A stretch of DNA of 64,000 nt from Saccharothrix sp. NRRL B-16314 (GCF_000716595.1 NZ_JNXC01000014.1:62001-126000); one strand, 5' to 3'; positions 52,054 through 62,647 are shown, counted from the first letter of the stretch. Notes: generated from the letters alone by a model not told the origin. A program made the numbers and translations.

Positions 52054-52407
52054 GTGGTGGACTGGGATTTCGATGACGACGCCGTGCGCGGACTGCTCGC
52101 GTACGTATCGGATGTGACGAGGGCGCTGGGGTTCACCGGCGAGTGCTCGTGCGTGCAGGCGGACGGCCCCTGCCTCGGCGCCTACCTCGCGCTCGACGGT
52201 CACCTGCCCGGGTTCGCCGACCGCGACGTCGCGCTGCTGTGGGACGAGGAGCGCGGCTGGTCGGTCGCGGTGGAGAGCGACAGCGCCGAACCGCCGTTCG
52301 TGCTGGCCAGGTTGCGCGGTCCGGTGTGGCCGGAGCCGGCCGTCGTGGCGGAGTGGGTGGCCGAGCTCGACCTCGTCCCGGATGAGCCGCTGCTGATCGC
52401 GCGCTGA
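52054..52407 (+). CDS. DUF6292-type protein
   Basis: About 117-residue protein with the DUF6292 pattern common in actinomycetes: DFDDDAVRGLLAYVSDVTRA at the N-terminus, GAYLALDGHLPGFADRDVAL in the middle, LLWDEERGWSVAVESDS and a final alpha/beta segment. Function is unknown; relatives often accompany XRE or WhiB-type regulators, none of which is seen here. I place the start at the GTG of 52054, next to the conserved region; an in-frame upstream start at 52015 would add a weakly supported extension. Confidence 0.7.
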   Translation: MVDWDFDDDAVRGLLAYVSDVTRALGFTGECSCVQADGPCLGAYLALDGHLPGFADRDVALLWDEERGWSVAVESDSAEPPFVLARLRGPVWPEPAVVAEWVAELDLVPDEPLLIAR

Positions 52408-52411
52408 GCCG

Positions 52412-52908
52412 TCAGCCCGTGAGGCGGGCGATGAGGGTTTCGACGTCGTGCGCGACGACGAGTTCCGTTGGTGACGGTCTCCACGCGTTCCAGGTCGGGG
52501 TGGTCGGACACCAGCCAGTGCGCCATCACACCTTTGAGTGACACGCCCAGCCCATGGCCGCGGTGCTGGTCCAGCACGGCTGTGTCGCCCTGGTAGCACG
52601 TGCGGGGGCCGTGGGGGAGCAGCACCACCGCGGTCGACCCGGCGACCTCGCCGGTGGCCTCGTGGACGGCCACCACCACGCGCTCCTCCACGTTGTAGCG
52701 GCGCAGTTCGGCTTCGGCTCGCGGACCTTCCCGACCGTCCACTCCGGAGTCCGGAATTCCGTCGTCCCCGTTGGCGCGTCGGGTGCGGAGTTGATTTGCC
52801 GCTCCGTCCTGTAGCCGTCGGACAGGGCGACCGGACGCCGGGGAACGCGTTGCGCAACCGCTCCACCACGTCCTCGTACGTCGGCGCCGGCTCGTCTGGC
52901 TCGTCCAC
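52412..52908 (-). pseudogene. Decayed GNAT acetyltransferase gene
   Basis: Pieces of one protein lie in different frames on the minus strand: MDEPDEPAPTYEDVVERLRN (from 52908), then RQINSAPDAPTGTTEFRTPE around 52780, then AEAELRRYNVEERVVVAVHE through RGHGLGVSLKGVMAHWLV (about 52720-52510). The last segment has the GNAT acetyl-CoA loop (HRGHGLG). After ERVETVTN the usual GNAT ending is missing and a different-frame tail (ELVVAHDVETLIARLTG) leads to a stop at 52412. At least two frameshifts and an internal deletion, so probably inactive unless the assembly is wrong. Confidence 0.7.
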
Positions 52909-52949
52909 GAGGTGACTTGCCCGGACCGTATCGGGTGTCGGTGCCGGCG

Positions 52950-54491
52950 TCAGGCGCTCTCCGGTGCCCCGAACCAGCGGGAGAGCGCTGCTCCCAACGC
53001 GGACGCGGCGGTGTCGGTCGGTTCACCGGTGGTCGCGGCCCAGGCGATGTGGGCGTCCGGGCGGATCAGGAGGGCGTCGGCCGGGCGGTGGTCGGTCTTG
53101 CCGGTGTGGACGTCGACCCGGTGCTGCCAGCCCCGCGCGACCTCGCGGAGGTCCGGTCGGTCGGCGAGGTCGAGGAGGACGGGACGTGCGGGGTGCATCA
53201 GTTCCGCGACGCTGGTCGTGCCCTGGTCGGTGTGCAGGGTGAGGTCGGGGGCGAAGGTGCCGGTCAACGGGTGCCCGCCGGGGCCGGGCAGCGGGTAGCG
53301 GATGTCGGTGCCGGCGATCAGGGACGCCACGCGGAACGACGCCTGCTCGTCGGCGACCAGCTCCACGAACAGCTCCCGGAGCGCGTCGGCGGCTGCGTCC
53401 TGACCGCGCCTCAGCGCCACTTGGGCTTGGGTGTGGAGCAGGGTGCGCGCGCCGGCGGCGTGGCGTTCCTGGTGGTAGGTGTCCAGCAGGTCGGCCGGCG
53501 CCCAGCCGTTGACGTCGGCGGCCAGCTTCCAAGCGAGGTCGACCGTGTCGAGCATGCCCGCGTTGAGGGCGACGCCCGTGGAGGGGAACAGGTGGGCCGC
53601 GTCGCCGGCCAGCATGATCCGCCCGTCGCGGTACCGCTCGGCGAGTCGGGCCTGGAGCTGGTAGCGCGACAGCCGGATCGGTTGCCCCAGCGGCAGGTCC
53701 GCGCCGAGCACGTGGCGGATGCTGTCCTGGAGTTCGGTCAGCGTCATCGGCGTGTCGTCGTCGATCTCGGTGGGTTCTTCTTCGGTGGTGGAGATCAGGG
53801 CGACGTCGGGGGTGAGCCACCCGAACCCGAAGACGCCGCGATCGGTCCGGGTGAAGGCGCCCGCGTGGATCGTGCCGAGCCCCGGCACGTCGACGTCGCC
53901 GTTGTCCCGCCGGGTCACCGAATCGGGCAGGGTGACCTGGCCCAGCCGGTTGACTTCCGGGTACGTGGTGCCGGGGAACGGGATGCCGGCCAGGTCGCGG
54001 ATCCGGCTGCGCGCGCCGTCGCAGCCCACCAGGTACCGGGCGGTCACCCGGTACGTCCCGTCCGGGCCGCGCACCTCGGCGGTCACCGCGGCGTCGTCCT
54101 GGCTGACGCCGACCGTTTCGTGCCCGCGGCGGACGTCGGCGTCGAGTTCGCGGGCACGTTCGTCGAGCAGGCGCTCCAGTTCCGGTTGCGGGAGCGTCAG
54201 GCCGCGCAGCGGGGGTTCCGCCAGGTGCGAGAAGTCCAGGTGCACGCCGCCGAACGGGTAGCGCGGCGCCGGGTGGGCTGGACCGGCGCAGGCCGCTTCG
54301 AACCGGTCGAGCAGGCCTCGGTAGTGCAGCAGTTGCAGGATCTGGCCGCCGAGACCGTTGGCCTTCGGCGTTTCCCGGATCCGCGACCGCCGTTCCAGCA
54401 CCAGCGGTCGCACCCCGGCCAGGCGCAGTTCACCGGCCAGCATCAGCCCGGTCGGCCCGCCGCCCACGACGATCACGTCGACGTCCGTCAC
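52950..54491 (-). CDS. FAD-dependent aromatic-ring/rifampicin-type monooxygenase
   Basis: 513-residue class A flavoprotein hydroxylase. N-terminal VIVVGGGPTGLMLAGELRLAG binds ADP of FAD; LVGCDGARSRIRDLAG is the DG motif; RIMLAGDAAHLFPSTGVALN is the GD motif; the C-terminal thioredoxin-like domain (about 395-513) is that of Rox/PgaE-type enzymes. Such enzymes hydroxylate polyketides, phenols or rifampicin. GTG at 54491 has GGAGG 5 nt upstream. Single gene beside the GNAT remnant; could be a resistance or tailoring enzyme. Confidence 0.93.
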   Translation of the reverse strand: MTDVDVIVVGGGPTGLMLAGELRLAGVRPLVLERRSRIRETPKANGLGGQILQLLHYRGLLDRFEAACAGPAHPAPRYPFGGVHLDFSHLAEPPLRGLTLPQPELERLLDERARELDADVRRGHETVGVSQDDAAVTAEVRGPDGTYRVTARYLVGCDGARSRIRDLAGIPFPGTTYPEVNRLGQVTLPDSVTRRDNGDVDVPGLGTIHAGAFTRTDRGVFGFGWLTPDVALISTTEEEPTEIDDDTPMTLTELQDSIRHVLGADLPLGQPIRLSRYQLQARLAERYRDGRIMLAGDAAHLFPSTGVALNAGMLDTVDLAWKLAADVNGWAPADLLDTYHQERHAAGARTLLHTQAQVALRRGQDAAADALRELFVELVADEQASFRVASLIAGTDIRYPLPGPGGHPLTGTFAPDLTLHTDQGTTSVAELMHPARPVLLDLADRPDLREVARGWQHRVDVHTGKTDHRPADALLIRPDAHIAWAATTGEPTDTAASALGAALSRWFGAPESA

Positions 54492-54695
54492 CGGTTCCTC
54501 CTCGTGCGGTCGTCGGTCGACGAACACCATTCGCTACCCCTATTTTCGCAGGTTACGGCCACGGCGCAGAATTCTGCGGCATGAACCGGGCCTTGCCGCA
54601 AGCCCCCCTGTGCGCTATAAGTTGAGAGTGGGAAGAAGCGGTTTCCCCTTTCCCTTCATCGCCCATCGGGGCTCTTTTCGCGAAGCCAAGGGTTG

Positions 54696-55376
54696 ATGGT
54701 GGTTCGGTTGCTGGACGACCAGGCGTTGGAACGTTCCTCGGTGGTCGCGAACTGCGCCATGAATCGTGAACGCGGGCTCACCGGCTCGAACGGGTACGGT
54801 CGCGAACTCGGCGTCGACGTGCTCGGGCTGATCACCGACCGGTTGTCCGGTGGAGCCGGGACGTTCGACTGGCTGGACCTGTGCTGCGGCACCGGCAAGG
54901 CGTTGCTGGAGTGCGCACGCCTGGTGGGCGACCCGAGGCTGCGGATCACCGGTGTCGACCTCGTCGACTTCTTCGCCGGGCCCGCGCACCCCGGCGTGGA
55001 GTTCGTGACGGCATCGGCGGGTTCCCTTGTCCCGCAACGCTTCTACGACTTGATCACCTGCGTCCACGGGCTGCACTACGTCGGCGACAAGCTGGACGTC
55101 CTCACCCGTGCCGCGTCGTGGCTCAAGGCCGACGGCCTCCTGGTGGCGAACCTCGACCTCGCCGCCGTCCTGTCCGACCGGGGCCGCCCGTTGAGCCGGC
55201 GGCTGACCGGGCCGCTGCGGTCGGCAGGGTTCGACTACGACGCCCGTCGTCGCCGCATCACGTGCGCCGGACAACGGCAGGCGAGCCTGCCGTTCCGGTA
55301 CCTCGGCGCTGACGATCAAGCCGGTCCCAACTACACCGGTCAACCGGCGGTGAACTCGTACTACGCGAGCACCTGA
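54696..55376 (+). CDS. Class I SAM-dependent methyltransferase
   Basis: 226-residue methyltransferase fold protein. Motif I is WLDLCCGTGKALLECARLVG (about 60-79), motif II region ITGVDLVDFF, and a post-I DLITCVHGLHYVGDK segment. The C-terminal part is shortened relative to many family members and ends NYTGQPAVNSYYAST. ATG at 54696 is chosen; the TTG one codon earlier is possible. Substrate is unknown. It is followed closely by the unknown gene at 55386. Confidence 0.85.
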   Translation: MVVRLLDDQALERSSVVANCAMNRERGLTGSNGYGRELGVDVLGLITDRLSGGAGTFDWLDLCCGTGKALLECARLVGDPRLRITGVDLVDFFAGPAHPGVEFVTASAGSLVPQRFYDLITCVHGLHYVGDKLDVLTRAASWLKADGLLVANLDLAAVLSDRGRPLSRRLTGPLRSAGFDYDARRRRITCAGQRQASLPFRYLGADDQAGPNYTGQPAVNSYYAST

Positions 55377-55385
55377 GTTCTTGTG

Positions 55386-56033
55386 ATGCACCAGAATGGC
55401 GCGGTGGGCGCGGAGACGTCGGGTGAGCGGGAGCCGTGGTCGTGGGCGGCCACGGATGACGAAGTCGAGGAACGACGTCGACATGTCAGGCGGTTGGTGG
55501 GTCACCGGATCGGAGCGGTCCGCTACTGCACGATCGACTTCCGGCGCGGGGAGTTCCGTCCCGATCTGGTCGACGGAGGCCCGCGGTTCATCGAGGACGA
55601 GGCGGAGTGGGAGGACCCCTCCTGGCGCCACGCCGGCTTCGACGCCGTCGACCACGGCGTGGAGTTCGAGACCGAGTCGGGCCTGGTCTTCTCGCTGACC
55701 TGGGATCCGCCGGGGGACCGGGAGGGGATCGGGCTGCGGAACGTCGCCATGCCGGACGCCTACATGAACCGGGAAGCGGCTCATGCGATCTGGAGCGTCG
55801 GTGACCGCAGCCACACCTGGGCACCCCTGTCCGAGGCTCCGATCACCGACGTCCAACTGCACTACTACCCGTGGGAGGGTCGGGTTTCCGGCTTCTGGTG
55901 CCCGCACATCACGCTCCACACCGCAGCCGCGAGCGTTCACGTCGTCCTGGGGGACGCGAGCAACGGCGCGTTGGCCCACTCGTCGGACAACATCGCGGTT
56001 CTCCACCCCGCGACGTCCGTTCCGGACTGGTGA
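55386..56033 (+). CDS. Conserved hypothetical protein
   Basis: About 215-residue soluble protein without recognisable family. Composition is acidic and rich in W, D and E, with strands such as EFETESGLVFSLTWDPPGDR and LHYYPWEGRVSGFWCPHITL. This resembles small immunity- or SMI1-like binding domains in texture only; I do not assign it. Start GTG 55383 or ATG 55386. It converges on the ABC-F gene with 10 nt between stops. Confidence 0.7.
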   Translation: MHQNGAVGAETSGEREPWSWAATDDEVEERRRHVRRLVGHRIGAVRYCTIDFRRGEFRPDLVDGGPRFIEDEAEWEDPSWRHAGFDAVDHGVEFETESGLVFSLTWDPPGDREGIGLRNVAMPDAYMNREAAHAIWSVGDRSHTWAPLSEAPITDVQLHYYPWEGRVSGFWCPHITLHTAAASVHVVLGDASNGALAHSSDNIAVLHPATSVPDW

Positions 56034-56043
56034 AGCCCCTGGT

Positions 56044-57645
<1,602 letters not shown>

Positions 57646-57726
57646 GGAGGACTGCCTCCGACGGGAGTGTGATGAGCAGGAAGGACGAACTCCGGTATCG
57701 CGGCTCGCGGTACCGGTGGAGGCGTC
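57646..57726 (-). promoter_or_regulatory. Leader hairpins of the ABC-F gene (probable attenuator)
   Basis: Three pairing elements on the minus strand: GACGCCTCC (57726-57718); an 11-bp hairpin CCGGTACCGCG/CGCGATACCGG with 3-nt loop and one mismatch (57716-57692); and GGAGG-CAGT-CCTCC (57659-57646) which hides the Shine-Dalgarno immediately before the ATG. GCCTCC of the first element can alternatively pair with the GGAGGC of the last. Confidence 0.55.
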
Positions 57727-57731
57727 GTCCC

Positions 57732-57764
57732 TCAGAGGAAGTACAGGTGCTGCATCACGGTCAC
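57732..57764 (-). CDS. Leader peptide upstream of ABC-F gene (MTVMQHLYFL or MQHLYFL)
   Basis: A 10-codon ORF (GTG at 57764) or 7-codon ORF (ATG at 57755) ends 86 nt before the ABC-F start. Short, hydrophobic leader peptides ending in aromatic/leucine residues are typical of ribosome-mediated attenuators that sense translation inhibitors. The GTG overlaps the stop codon of the upstream gene (GTGA), so it may be translated by coupling. Confidence 0.5.
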   Translation of the reverse strand: MTVMQHLYFL

Positions 57765-58480
57765 GAGGTTAGGTCACCGGCACTGCCCGTCGCACCCGGA
57801 TTTCCGCCCGCAGGCGCGTCCTCGTCCGGACACGCGTCCGGACGCGCGGTCGGGTTCGGGGCGAGGGGGATGGCGGCGACGGTGAGCATGCGGCTGATGT
57901 CGTGGAAGCCCTCGACGCAGGCGGCCCGGATGTCCGGGTAGCGGTCCGCCGATTCGGCGTAGCGGAGGAGGAACCACGGGTCGATCAGGTCGGGGCAGTC
58001 GGTGTGCACTTCGATCTCCGTGCCGCTGTCCGCGCTGGTGAACAGGCAGTGCTCGCCGTGGACGTACAGCGACCACGCCTCACCGTCGACATCGAGCTCA
58101 TCCGGATACGGGTCGCCCCGCACGCAGGCCGGCTCGACGTGCAGTTGGAACGGCGCGGCGAGCCGGTGGGCCAGCTCGCGGAACTCGGCCACCAGCGCCT
58201 GGAGCCGGTCGTGCAGACGGTGGATTTCGGCTCTGTCGACCAGCCGCAGGACCGTGAGCGAAGGCGTCCGGGCGGACCCGGCGCCGGGCGAGGCGATGAC
58301 GTGCAGGTCGTCCGACGCCAACGCGGTGCGCAGCGTCTCGGCCGCTGCCGACAGCTCCGCCCGGCTCGACACGGCGAGCGGGAACGTCGCGTGCCGACCG
58401 CGTGTCACCAACCGCCGCACCGCGTCCGCCGCCGGCAGGCCGTCAGCCTGTACCTGTCGTCCGGGTTGCGAAGGCGCCAT
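57761..58480 (-). CDS. Hypothetical protein, unknown function
   Basis: 239-residue soluble protein. The first half is helical and arginine-rich; the middle (about 120-170) holds the compact segment DELDVDGEAWSLYVHGEHCL followed by TDCPDLIDPWFLLRYAESAD; the last ~40 residues are Pro/Ala/Asp-rich and probably disordered. I recognise no family. ATG at 58480. It lies immediately upstream of the ABC-F leader ORF on the same strand, so it may share the promoter. Confidence 0.65.
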   Translation of the reverse strand: MAPSQPGRQVQADGLPAADAVRRLVTRGRHATFPLAVSSRAELSAAAETLRTALASDDLHVIASPGAGSARTPSLTVLRLVDRAEIHRLHDRLQALVAEFRELAHRLAAPFQLHVEPACVRGDPYPDELDVDGEAWSLYVHGEHCLFTSADSGTEIEVHTDCPDLIDPWFLLRYAESADRYPDIRAACVEGFHDISRMLTVAAIPLAPNPTARPDACPDEDAPAGGNPGATGSAGDLTS

Positions 58481-58571
58481 GCCCGGAACTATCCCTTACG
58501 GAAAGCGCGCCACGGCCTGGATACCGGCTTGAGGTATGAATACGGCCTGGGTGTCCACGAGGGAGGCTGAA

Positions 58572-59243
58572 GTGGCTGAGGTGGCGGTGGCCGAGGTGAT
58601 GGCCGAGTTGGCCGCGCTCGAGGACCCGAAGATGCGTGCGGTGAACGAGAAGCACGGTGACGACCACGGCGTGAACCTCGGCAGGCTGCGCGAGCTGGCG
58701 AAGCGGCTGAAGACGCAGCAGGAGCTCTCGCGTCGGCTGTGGGAGACCGCAGACACGGCGGCGAGGCTGTTGGCGATCCTGGTCTGCCGCCCGAAGGCGT
58801 TCGAACGGGACGAGTTGGACACCATGCTGCGTGAGGCGCGCGTTCCCAAGGTGCACGACTGGCTTGTGAACTACGTGGTGAAGAAGAGCCCGCACGCCGA
58901 AGAGCTGCGCGTGGCCTGGACAGCCGACCCGGACGCGGTCGTCGCGAGCGCGGGCTGGGCGTTGACCACCGAGCGCGTGGCCAAGAAGCCCGAAGGCCTT
59001 AACCTCGCGGGGCTGCTCGACGTCATCGAGGCGGAGATGCGCGACGCACCGGACCGCCTCCAGTGGGCGATGAACCACTGCCTGGCCCAGATCGGGATCG
59101 AGCACGCCGAGCACCGCGCACGGGCCATCGCCATCGGTGAGCGCCTTGAGGTGCTCAAGGACTACCCGACCCCGCCGAACTGCACGTCCCCGTTCGCGCC
59201 CGTCTGGATCAACGAGATGGTGCGCCGCCGGCACGACGGATAG
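58572..59243 (+). CDS. AlkD-type DNA alkylation repair (HEAT-repeat) family protein
   Basis: 223-residue all-helical protein built of HEAT-like repeats, matching the DNA alkylation repair group: AELAALEDPKMRAVNEKHGD, LKTQQELSRRLWETADTAAR, NYVVKKSPHAEELRVAW and DRLQWAMNHCLAQIGIEHAE. True AlkD glycosylases excise bulky or cationic alkylated bases; this actinobacterial subgroup is unproven. GTG at 58572 has GGAGG 5 nt upstream, better than the ATG at 58536. Converges on the TetR gene with 3 nt between stops. Confidence 0.8.
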   Translation: MAEVAVAEVMAELAALEDPKMRAVNEKHGDDHGVNLGRLRELAKRLKTQQELSRRLWETADTAARLLAILVCRPKAFERDELDTMLREARVPKVHDWLVNYVVKKSPHAEELRVAWTADPDAVVASAGWALTTERVAKKPEGLNLAGLLDVIEAEMRDAPDRLQWAMNHCLAQIGIEHAEHRARAIAIGERLEVLKDYPTPPNCTSPFAPVWINEMVRRRHDG

Positions 59244-59246
59244 GCG

Positions 59247-59813
59247 CTACGAGTCCACGAAGTGGCGCAGGACCATGTCGGCCAGTGCGGTGACGTCGGC
59301 GTCGACCATCGGCTCGCCGGTCATGCCCATCCGGTGCAGCAGGGTTCCGACGACGGTGTCGATGAGCAGCAGCACCCGGTGCTCCGGCTCGCCGAGCGCC
59401 TCTTGGAGCGCGAGCCGGTAGGGGTCCTGCACCCGGCTGGACAGGATCTCGCGCAGGCCCGGATCGCTGACGCCGTCGACGAACAAACCCGCGAACGCCG
59501 CGCCGACACCGGGTTCGCCGATCTTCTCCGCGATCCAGTAAATGCCTGACAGGACGTCCTCCCGCCGGTCGACGCCCTGCAACGGCACCGGGCCCAACGC
59601 GTCGATGAGGCAGTCCGCGACCAGCGCGCCCTTCGACGGCCACCGCCGGTAGATCGTCGTCTTCGCCACCCCCGCCGCCGCCGCGATGCGATCCATCGTC
59701 GCGCCCGTGTAGCCCAGTTCGTGGACCGTTCTCAACGTCGCGGCGAAGACCACGGCGTCGATGCCGGCACGCGGGCGGCCGGGTGGTCTCGCGGAGGTGG
59801 GTCGTCGGGTCAT
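59247..59813 (-). CDS. TetR-family transcriptional repressor
   Basis: 188-residue regulator. The N-terminal HTH reads MDRIAAAAGVAKTTIYRRWP within residues 18-65; the C-terminal ligand-binding half is all-helical with VVGTLLHRMGMTG. ATG at 59813. It is divergent, 72 nt, from the esterase/ABC operon and a 32-bp palindrome lies between them, so it very likely represses both itself and that operon in response to a small ligand. Confidence 0.94.
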   Translation of the reverse strand: MTRRPTSARPPGRPRAGIDAVVFAATLRTVHELGYTGATMDRIAAAAGVAKTTIYRRWPSKGALVADCLIDALGPVPLQGVDRREDVLSGIYWIAEKIGEPGVGAAFAGLFVDGVSDPGLREILSSRVQDPYRLALQEALGEPEHRVLLLIDTVVGTLLHRMGMTGEPMVDADVTALADMVLRHFVDS

Positions 59814-59833
59814 GGCACCACGATAGCGAGTTG

Positions 59834-59865
59834 CGCTACGATCGGTATCGATACCAATCGTAGCG
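59834..59865. promoter_or_regulatory. TetR operator, 32-bp palindrome
   Basis: CGCTACGAT and ATCGTAGCG arms enclose GGTATCGATACC, the whole 32-mer being palindromic except for one base pair. It is centred 36-37 bp from both divergent start codons, an ideal position for a TetR dimer pair. Confidence 0.75.
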
Positions 59866-59885
59866 AAATTGTGCCGAGGGGGGAC

Positions 59886-60878
59886 ATGGACGACATGGGC
59901 GAACGGCCGCCGTTGGGGATCCGGCTGCTGAGTGCCGTGCAGAAGGAGCCGGACTGGGCGGCGATGACCGGCGAGGAGCTGGTGACCTTCCGCGAAGCGG
60001 TGAACCGCAGGCAGGGGTCCCGTTCTGCGCGGCTGATCACCGGTTTTCCGGACCGCGGCGTCTCGATCGGGTGGCAGGACGTGGCGCTGCCCGACCGGGT
60101 GGTGCCGGTCCGGGTGTACCGGCCGTCGTCGGACCACGGCAGCGGGCCGCTCGTGCTCCACGTGCACGGCGGTGGGTTCGTCGGCACGGCGGCGCAGTGC
60201 GACTGGGTGAACAGCCACCTCGCCGCACGGTTGCGCGCGGTCGTCGTCTCGGTCGAGCACCGCCTCCTCGACCCGGGCACCTCGCTGCCGCCGGCCGTCG
60301 ACGACGCCTGGGACGTGCTGCGGCACGTGGTGTCGAACGCCGCGGACTGGCGTGTCGATCCGGCACGCACCGCCGTTTTCGGCGAGAGCACCGGCGCGTT
60401 GATCACCGCGCTGGTCGCGATCCGGGCGAGGGAGCACGGTCCGGCGCTGGCGGCGCAGGTGCTGGTCAACCCCGTCGTGGACTTGACCGAAGCGGGGTTC
60501 GACCACGACTCGACGACCCGGCACGCGGACAGCCCGACCTTGACCGTCGCCCGGATGCGGCTGTTGCAGCGGTTGGCCGTTCCGCCCGGGACGGACCCCC
60601 GCGCGCTGTCGCCGCTGCACGCCGACGACCTGAACGGACTGGCACCGGCGCTCGTGGTGGTGCCGACCGTCGACCCGTTGGCCGACCACGGCCGCCGTTA
60701 CGCCGAACGGCTGCTCGAAGCAGGGACGCCCGCGCGGCTCACCGAGCACCCCGGGGCGACGCACGCGTTCCTCAGCATGCCGGGCGTGGTGTCGCAGGCG
60801 AAGGCCGCCCGGACCGCGATCACCGAGTTCCTCGGCGACCACCTCGCGGTGACGGTGCCGAAGGCGGCGTGGACATGA
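59886..60878 (+). CDS. HSL-type alpha/beta hydrolase (esterase)
   Basis: 330-residue esterase/lipase of the hormone-sensitive-lipase family: oxyanion motif HGGGF (near 96-100), nucleophile GESTG (near 166), a DPLADHG acid region and a final THAF with the catalytic His near 305. ATG at 59886 has GGGGGGA upstream. It overlaps the following ABC gene (ATGA). Esterases next to YbtPQ/IrtAB-like transporters often hydrolyse imported ferric siderophores; that role is possible here. Confidence 0.92.
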   Translation: MDDMGERPPLGIRLLSAVQKEPDWAAMTGEELVTFREAVNRRQGSRSARLITGFPDRGVSIGWQDVALPDRVVPVRVYRPSSDHGSGPLVLHVHGGGFVGTAAQCDWVNSHLAARLRAVVVSVEHRLLDPGTSLPPAVDDAWDVLRHVVSNAADWRVDPARTAVFGESTGALITALVAIRAREHGPALAAQVLVNPVVDLTEAGFDHDSTTRHADSPTLTVARMRLLQRLAVPPGTDPRALSPLHADDLNGLAPALVVVPTVDPLADHGRRYAERLLEAGTPARLTEHPGATHAFLSMPGVVSQAKAARTAITEFLGDHLAVTVPKAAWT

Positions 60879-62647
60879 CCGCGGTCGACGCGGAGGGGCA
60901 GAGCCTGACCGGACTGCTGCGCCCCTACCGGTGGACCTTCGCCGCCGTCGTCGTCCTCCAGGTGATCGGCGCCCTCGCCGGTCTGGCGCCGTTGCTGGCG
61001 GTGGTCGAACTGGGCCGTGCCCTGCTGTCGCCCGGCACCGTCGACCGGAACCACGTCTGGTCCGTCGTGATCGTGGGCGCGGTCGGGCTGTTCGTCCGGC
61101 TGGTGTTCACGGCCGCGTCGTCCGGGATCGGGCACGCGCTCGACGACCGGGTCCAGCTGTCGTTCCGCCGACAACTGGCCGCACGACTGGGACGGGTGCC
61201 GATCGGGTGGTTCTCCCGCCGCAGGACGGGCGAGCTGGCGAAGGTCGTGGGGGAGGACGTGAGTGCGGTGCACCCGTTCATCGCCCACGCCCCCGGCGAA
61301 CTCGTCTCGGCGTTCGTGGTGCCGCTGGTCTCGTTGATCTACCTGTTCACCGTCGACTGGCGGCTCACGCTGATCACGTTGATCCCGGTGGCGCTGGCGG
61401 TGGCGCTGGTGCCCCTGATGATGACGCCGACCCGGCTGCGCGAGCAGGAGGAGTTCGACGTGGCCATGGGGCGGATCGCGAGTTCGGTGGTCGAGTTCGT
61501 CCGGGGCATCTCGGTGGTGAAGGCGTTCGGCGGCGGTGAGCGCGCCCACCGCCGGTTCGTCACGGCCGTCGACGACTTCGTCCGCATCTTCTACCGGATG
61601 GTGCGCGGGCTCTCCGGGATCGCCGCGGGGATGCAGGTCGCGCTGTCGCCGCCGTTCGTCCTGCTGGTCGTGCTGACCGGCGGTGCGGCGCTGATCACGA
61701 CCGGTGGGCTGGCCCCGGCCGACCTGCTGCCCTTCCTGCTGCTCGGACTGGGCCTGACCGCTCCGGTCGCGGCCCTCGGCCACGGGTTCGACGACCTGCA
61801 GGTCGCACGACGCGCGGCCGGCCGGATCCGGGACGTGCTGGCGGTTCCGGCGCTGCCCGAACCCGAACACCCGGTCGCACCGCGGGGACACCGGGTGGAA
61901 CTGCGTGACGTCCGGTTCGGCTACGAAGCCGATCACGAGGTGCTGCGCGGGATCGACCTGGTGCTCGAACCGGGGACGGTCACCGCGATCGTCGGGCCGT
62001 CGGGCAGCGGGAAGTCCACGCTGGTCCAGTTGTTGCCGCGGTTCTTCGACCCGACCCGCGGCGCGGTCCTCCTAGGCGGCGTCGACCTGCGCGAGCTGGG
62101 CAGCCGCGAGCTCTACCGGATGGTGTCCTTCGTCTTCCAGGACACCTCGTTGCTGCGGGCGTCGGTCGCCGACAACATCGCGCTGGCGGTGCCGGACGCC
62201 GACCTCGACGACGTGGTCCGCGCCGCCCGACTGGCGAACGTCCACGAGCGGATCCTCGAGCTCCCGCGCGGGTACGACACCGTGATCGGCGAGGACGCCG
62301 GGCTGTCCGGCGGCGAGGCGCAGCGGATCTCGCTCGCCCGCGCCCTGCTGGCCGACGCGCCCGTCCTGGTGCTGGACGAGGCGACCGCCTTCGCCGACCC
62401 GCAGACGGAACAGGCGGTGCGCCGGGCGTTGGCGACGCTGGCGGGTGACCGGACGATCCTGGTCATCGCGCACCGGCTGGAGACCGTCGCCGACGCGGAC
62501 ACCGTCGTGGTGCTGGAGAACGGGTCGATCGTGGAGCGCGGTAAGCCCGCCGACCTGTTGGCACGCCAAGGGAAGTTCGCCGCGTTCTGGCAAGCACACC
62601 GTTCGGCGACGGCCGACGAGATCGCCGAAGGGGGTGGGCTCCGATGA
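60875..62647 (+). CDS. ABC exporter-fold transporter, half 1 (IrtA/YbtP-like)
   Basis: 590-residue fused membrane-ATPase half transporter. Six helices span about 20-310 with the intracellular loop VPIGWFSRRRTGELAKVVGEDV; the ATPase (about 340-575) has Walker A GPSGSGKST, signature LSGGEAQR and the variant Walker B VLVLDEATAFADPQTE, where ordinary exporters read EATSALD. The AFADP form is characteristic of IrtAB/YbtPQ-type siderophore importers with an exporter fold. ATG overlaps the esterase stop. Forms a heterodimer with the next gene. Confidence 0.9.
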   Translation: MTAVDAEGQSLTGLLRPYRWTFAAVVVLQVIGALAGLAPLLAVVELGRALLSPGTVDRNHVWSVVIVGAVGLFVRLVFTAASSGIGHALDDRVQLSFRRQLAARLGRVPIGWFSRRRTGELAKVVGEDVSAVHPFIAHAPGELVSAFVVPLVSLIYLFTVDWRLTLITLIPVALAVALVPLMMTPTRLREQEEFDVAMGRIASSVVEFVRGISVVKAFGGGERAHRRFVTAVDDFVRIFYRMVRGLSGIAAGMQVALSPPFVLLVVLTGGAALITTGGLAPADLLPFLLLGLGLTAPVAALGHGFDDLQVARRAAGRIRDVLAVPALPEPEHPVAPRGHRVELRDVRFGYEADHEVLRGIDLVLEPGTVTAIVGPSGSGKSTLVQLLPRFFDPTRGAVLLGGVDLRELGSRELYRMVSFVFQDTSLLRASVADNIALAVPDADLDDVVRAARLANVHERILELPRGYDTVIGEDAGLSGGEAQRISLARALLADAPVLVLDEATAFADPQTEQAVRRALATLAGDRTILVIAHRLETVADADTVVVLENGSIVERGKPADLLARQGKFAAFWQAHRSATADEIAEGGGLR

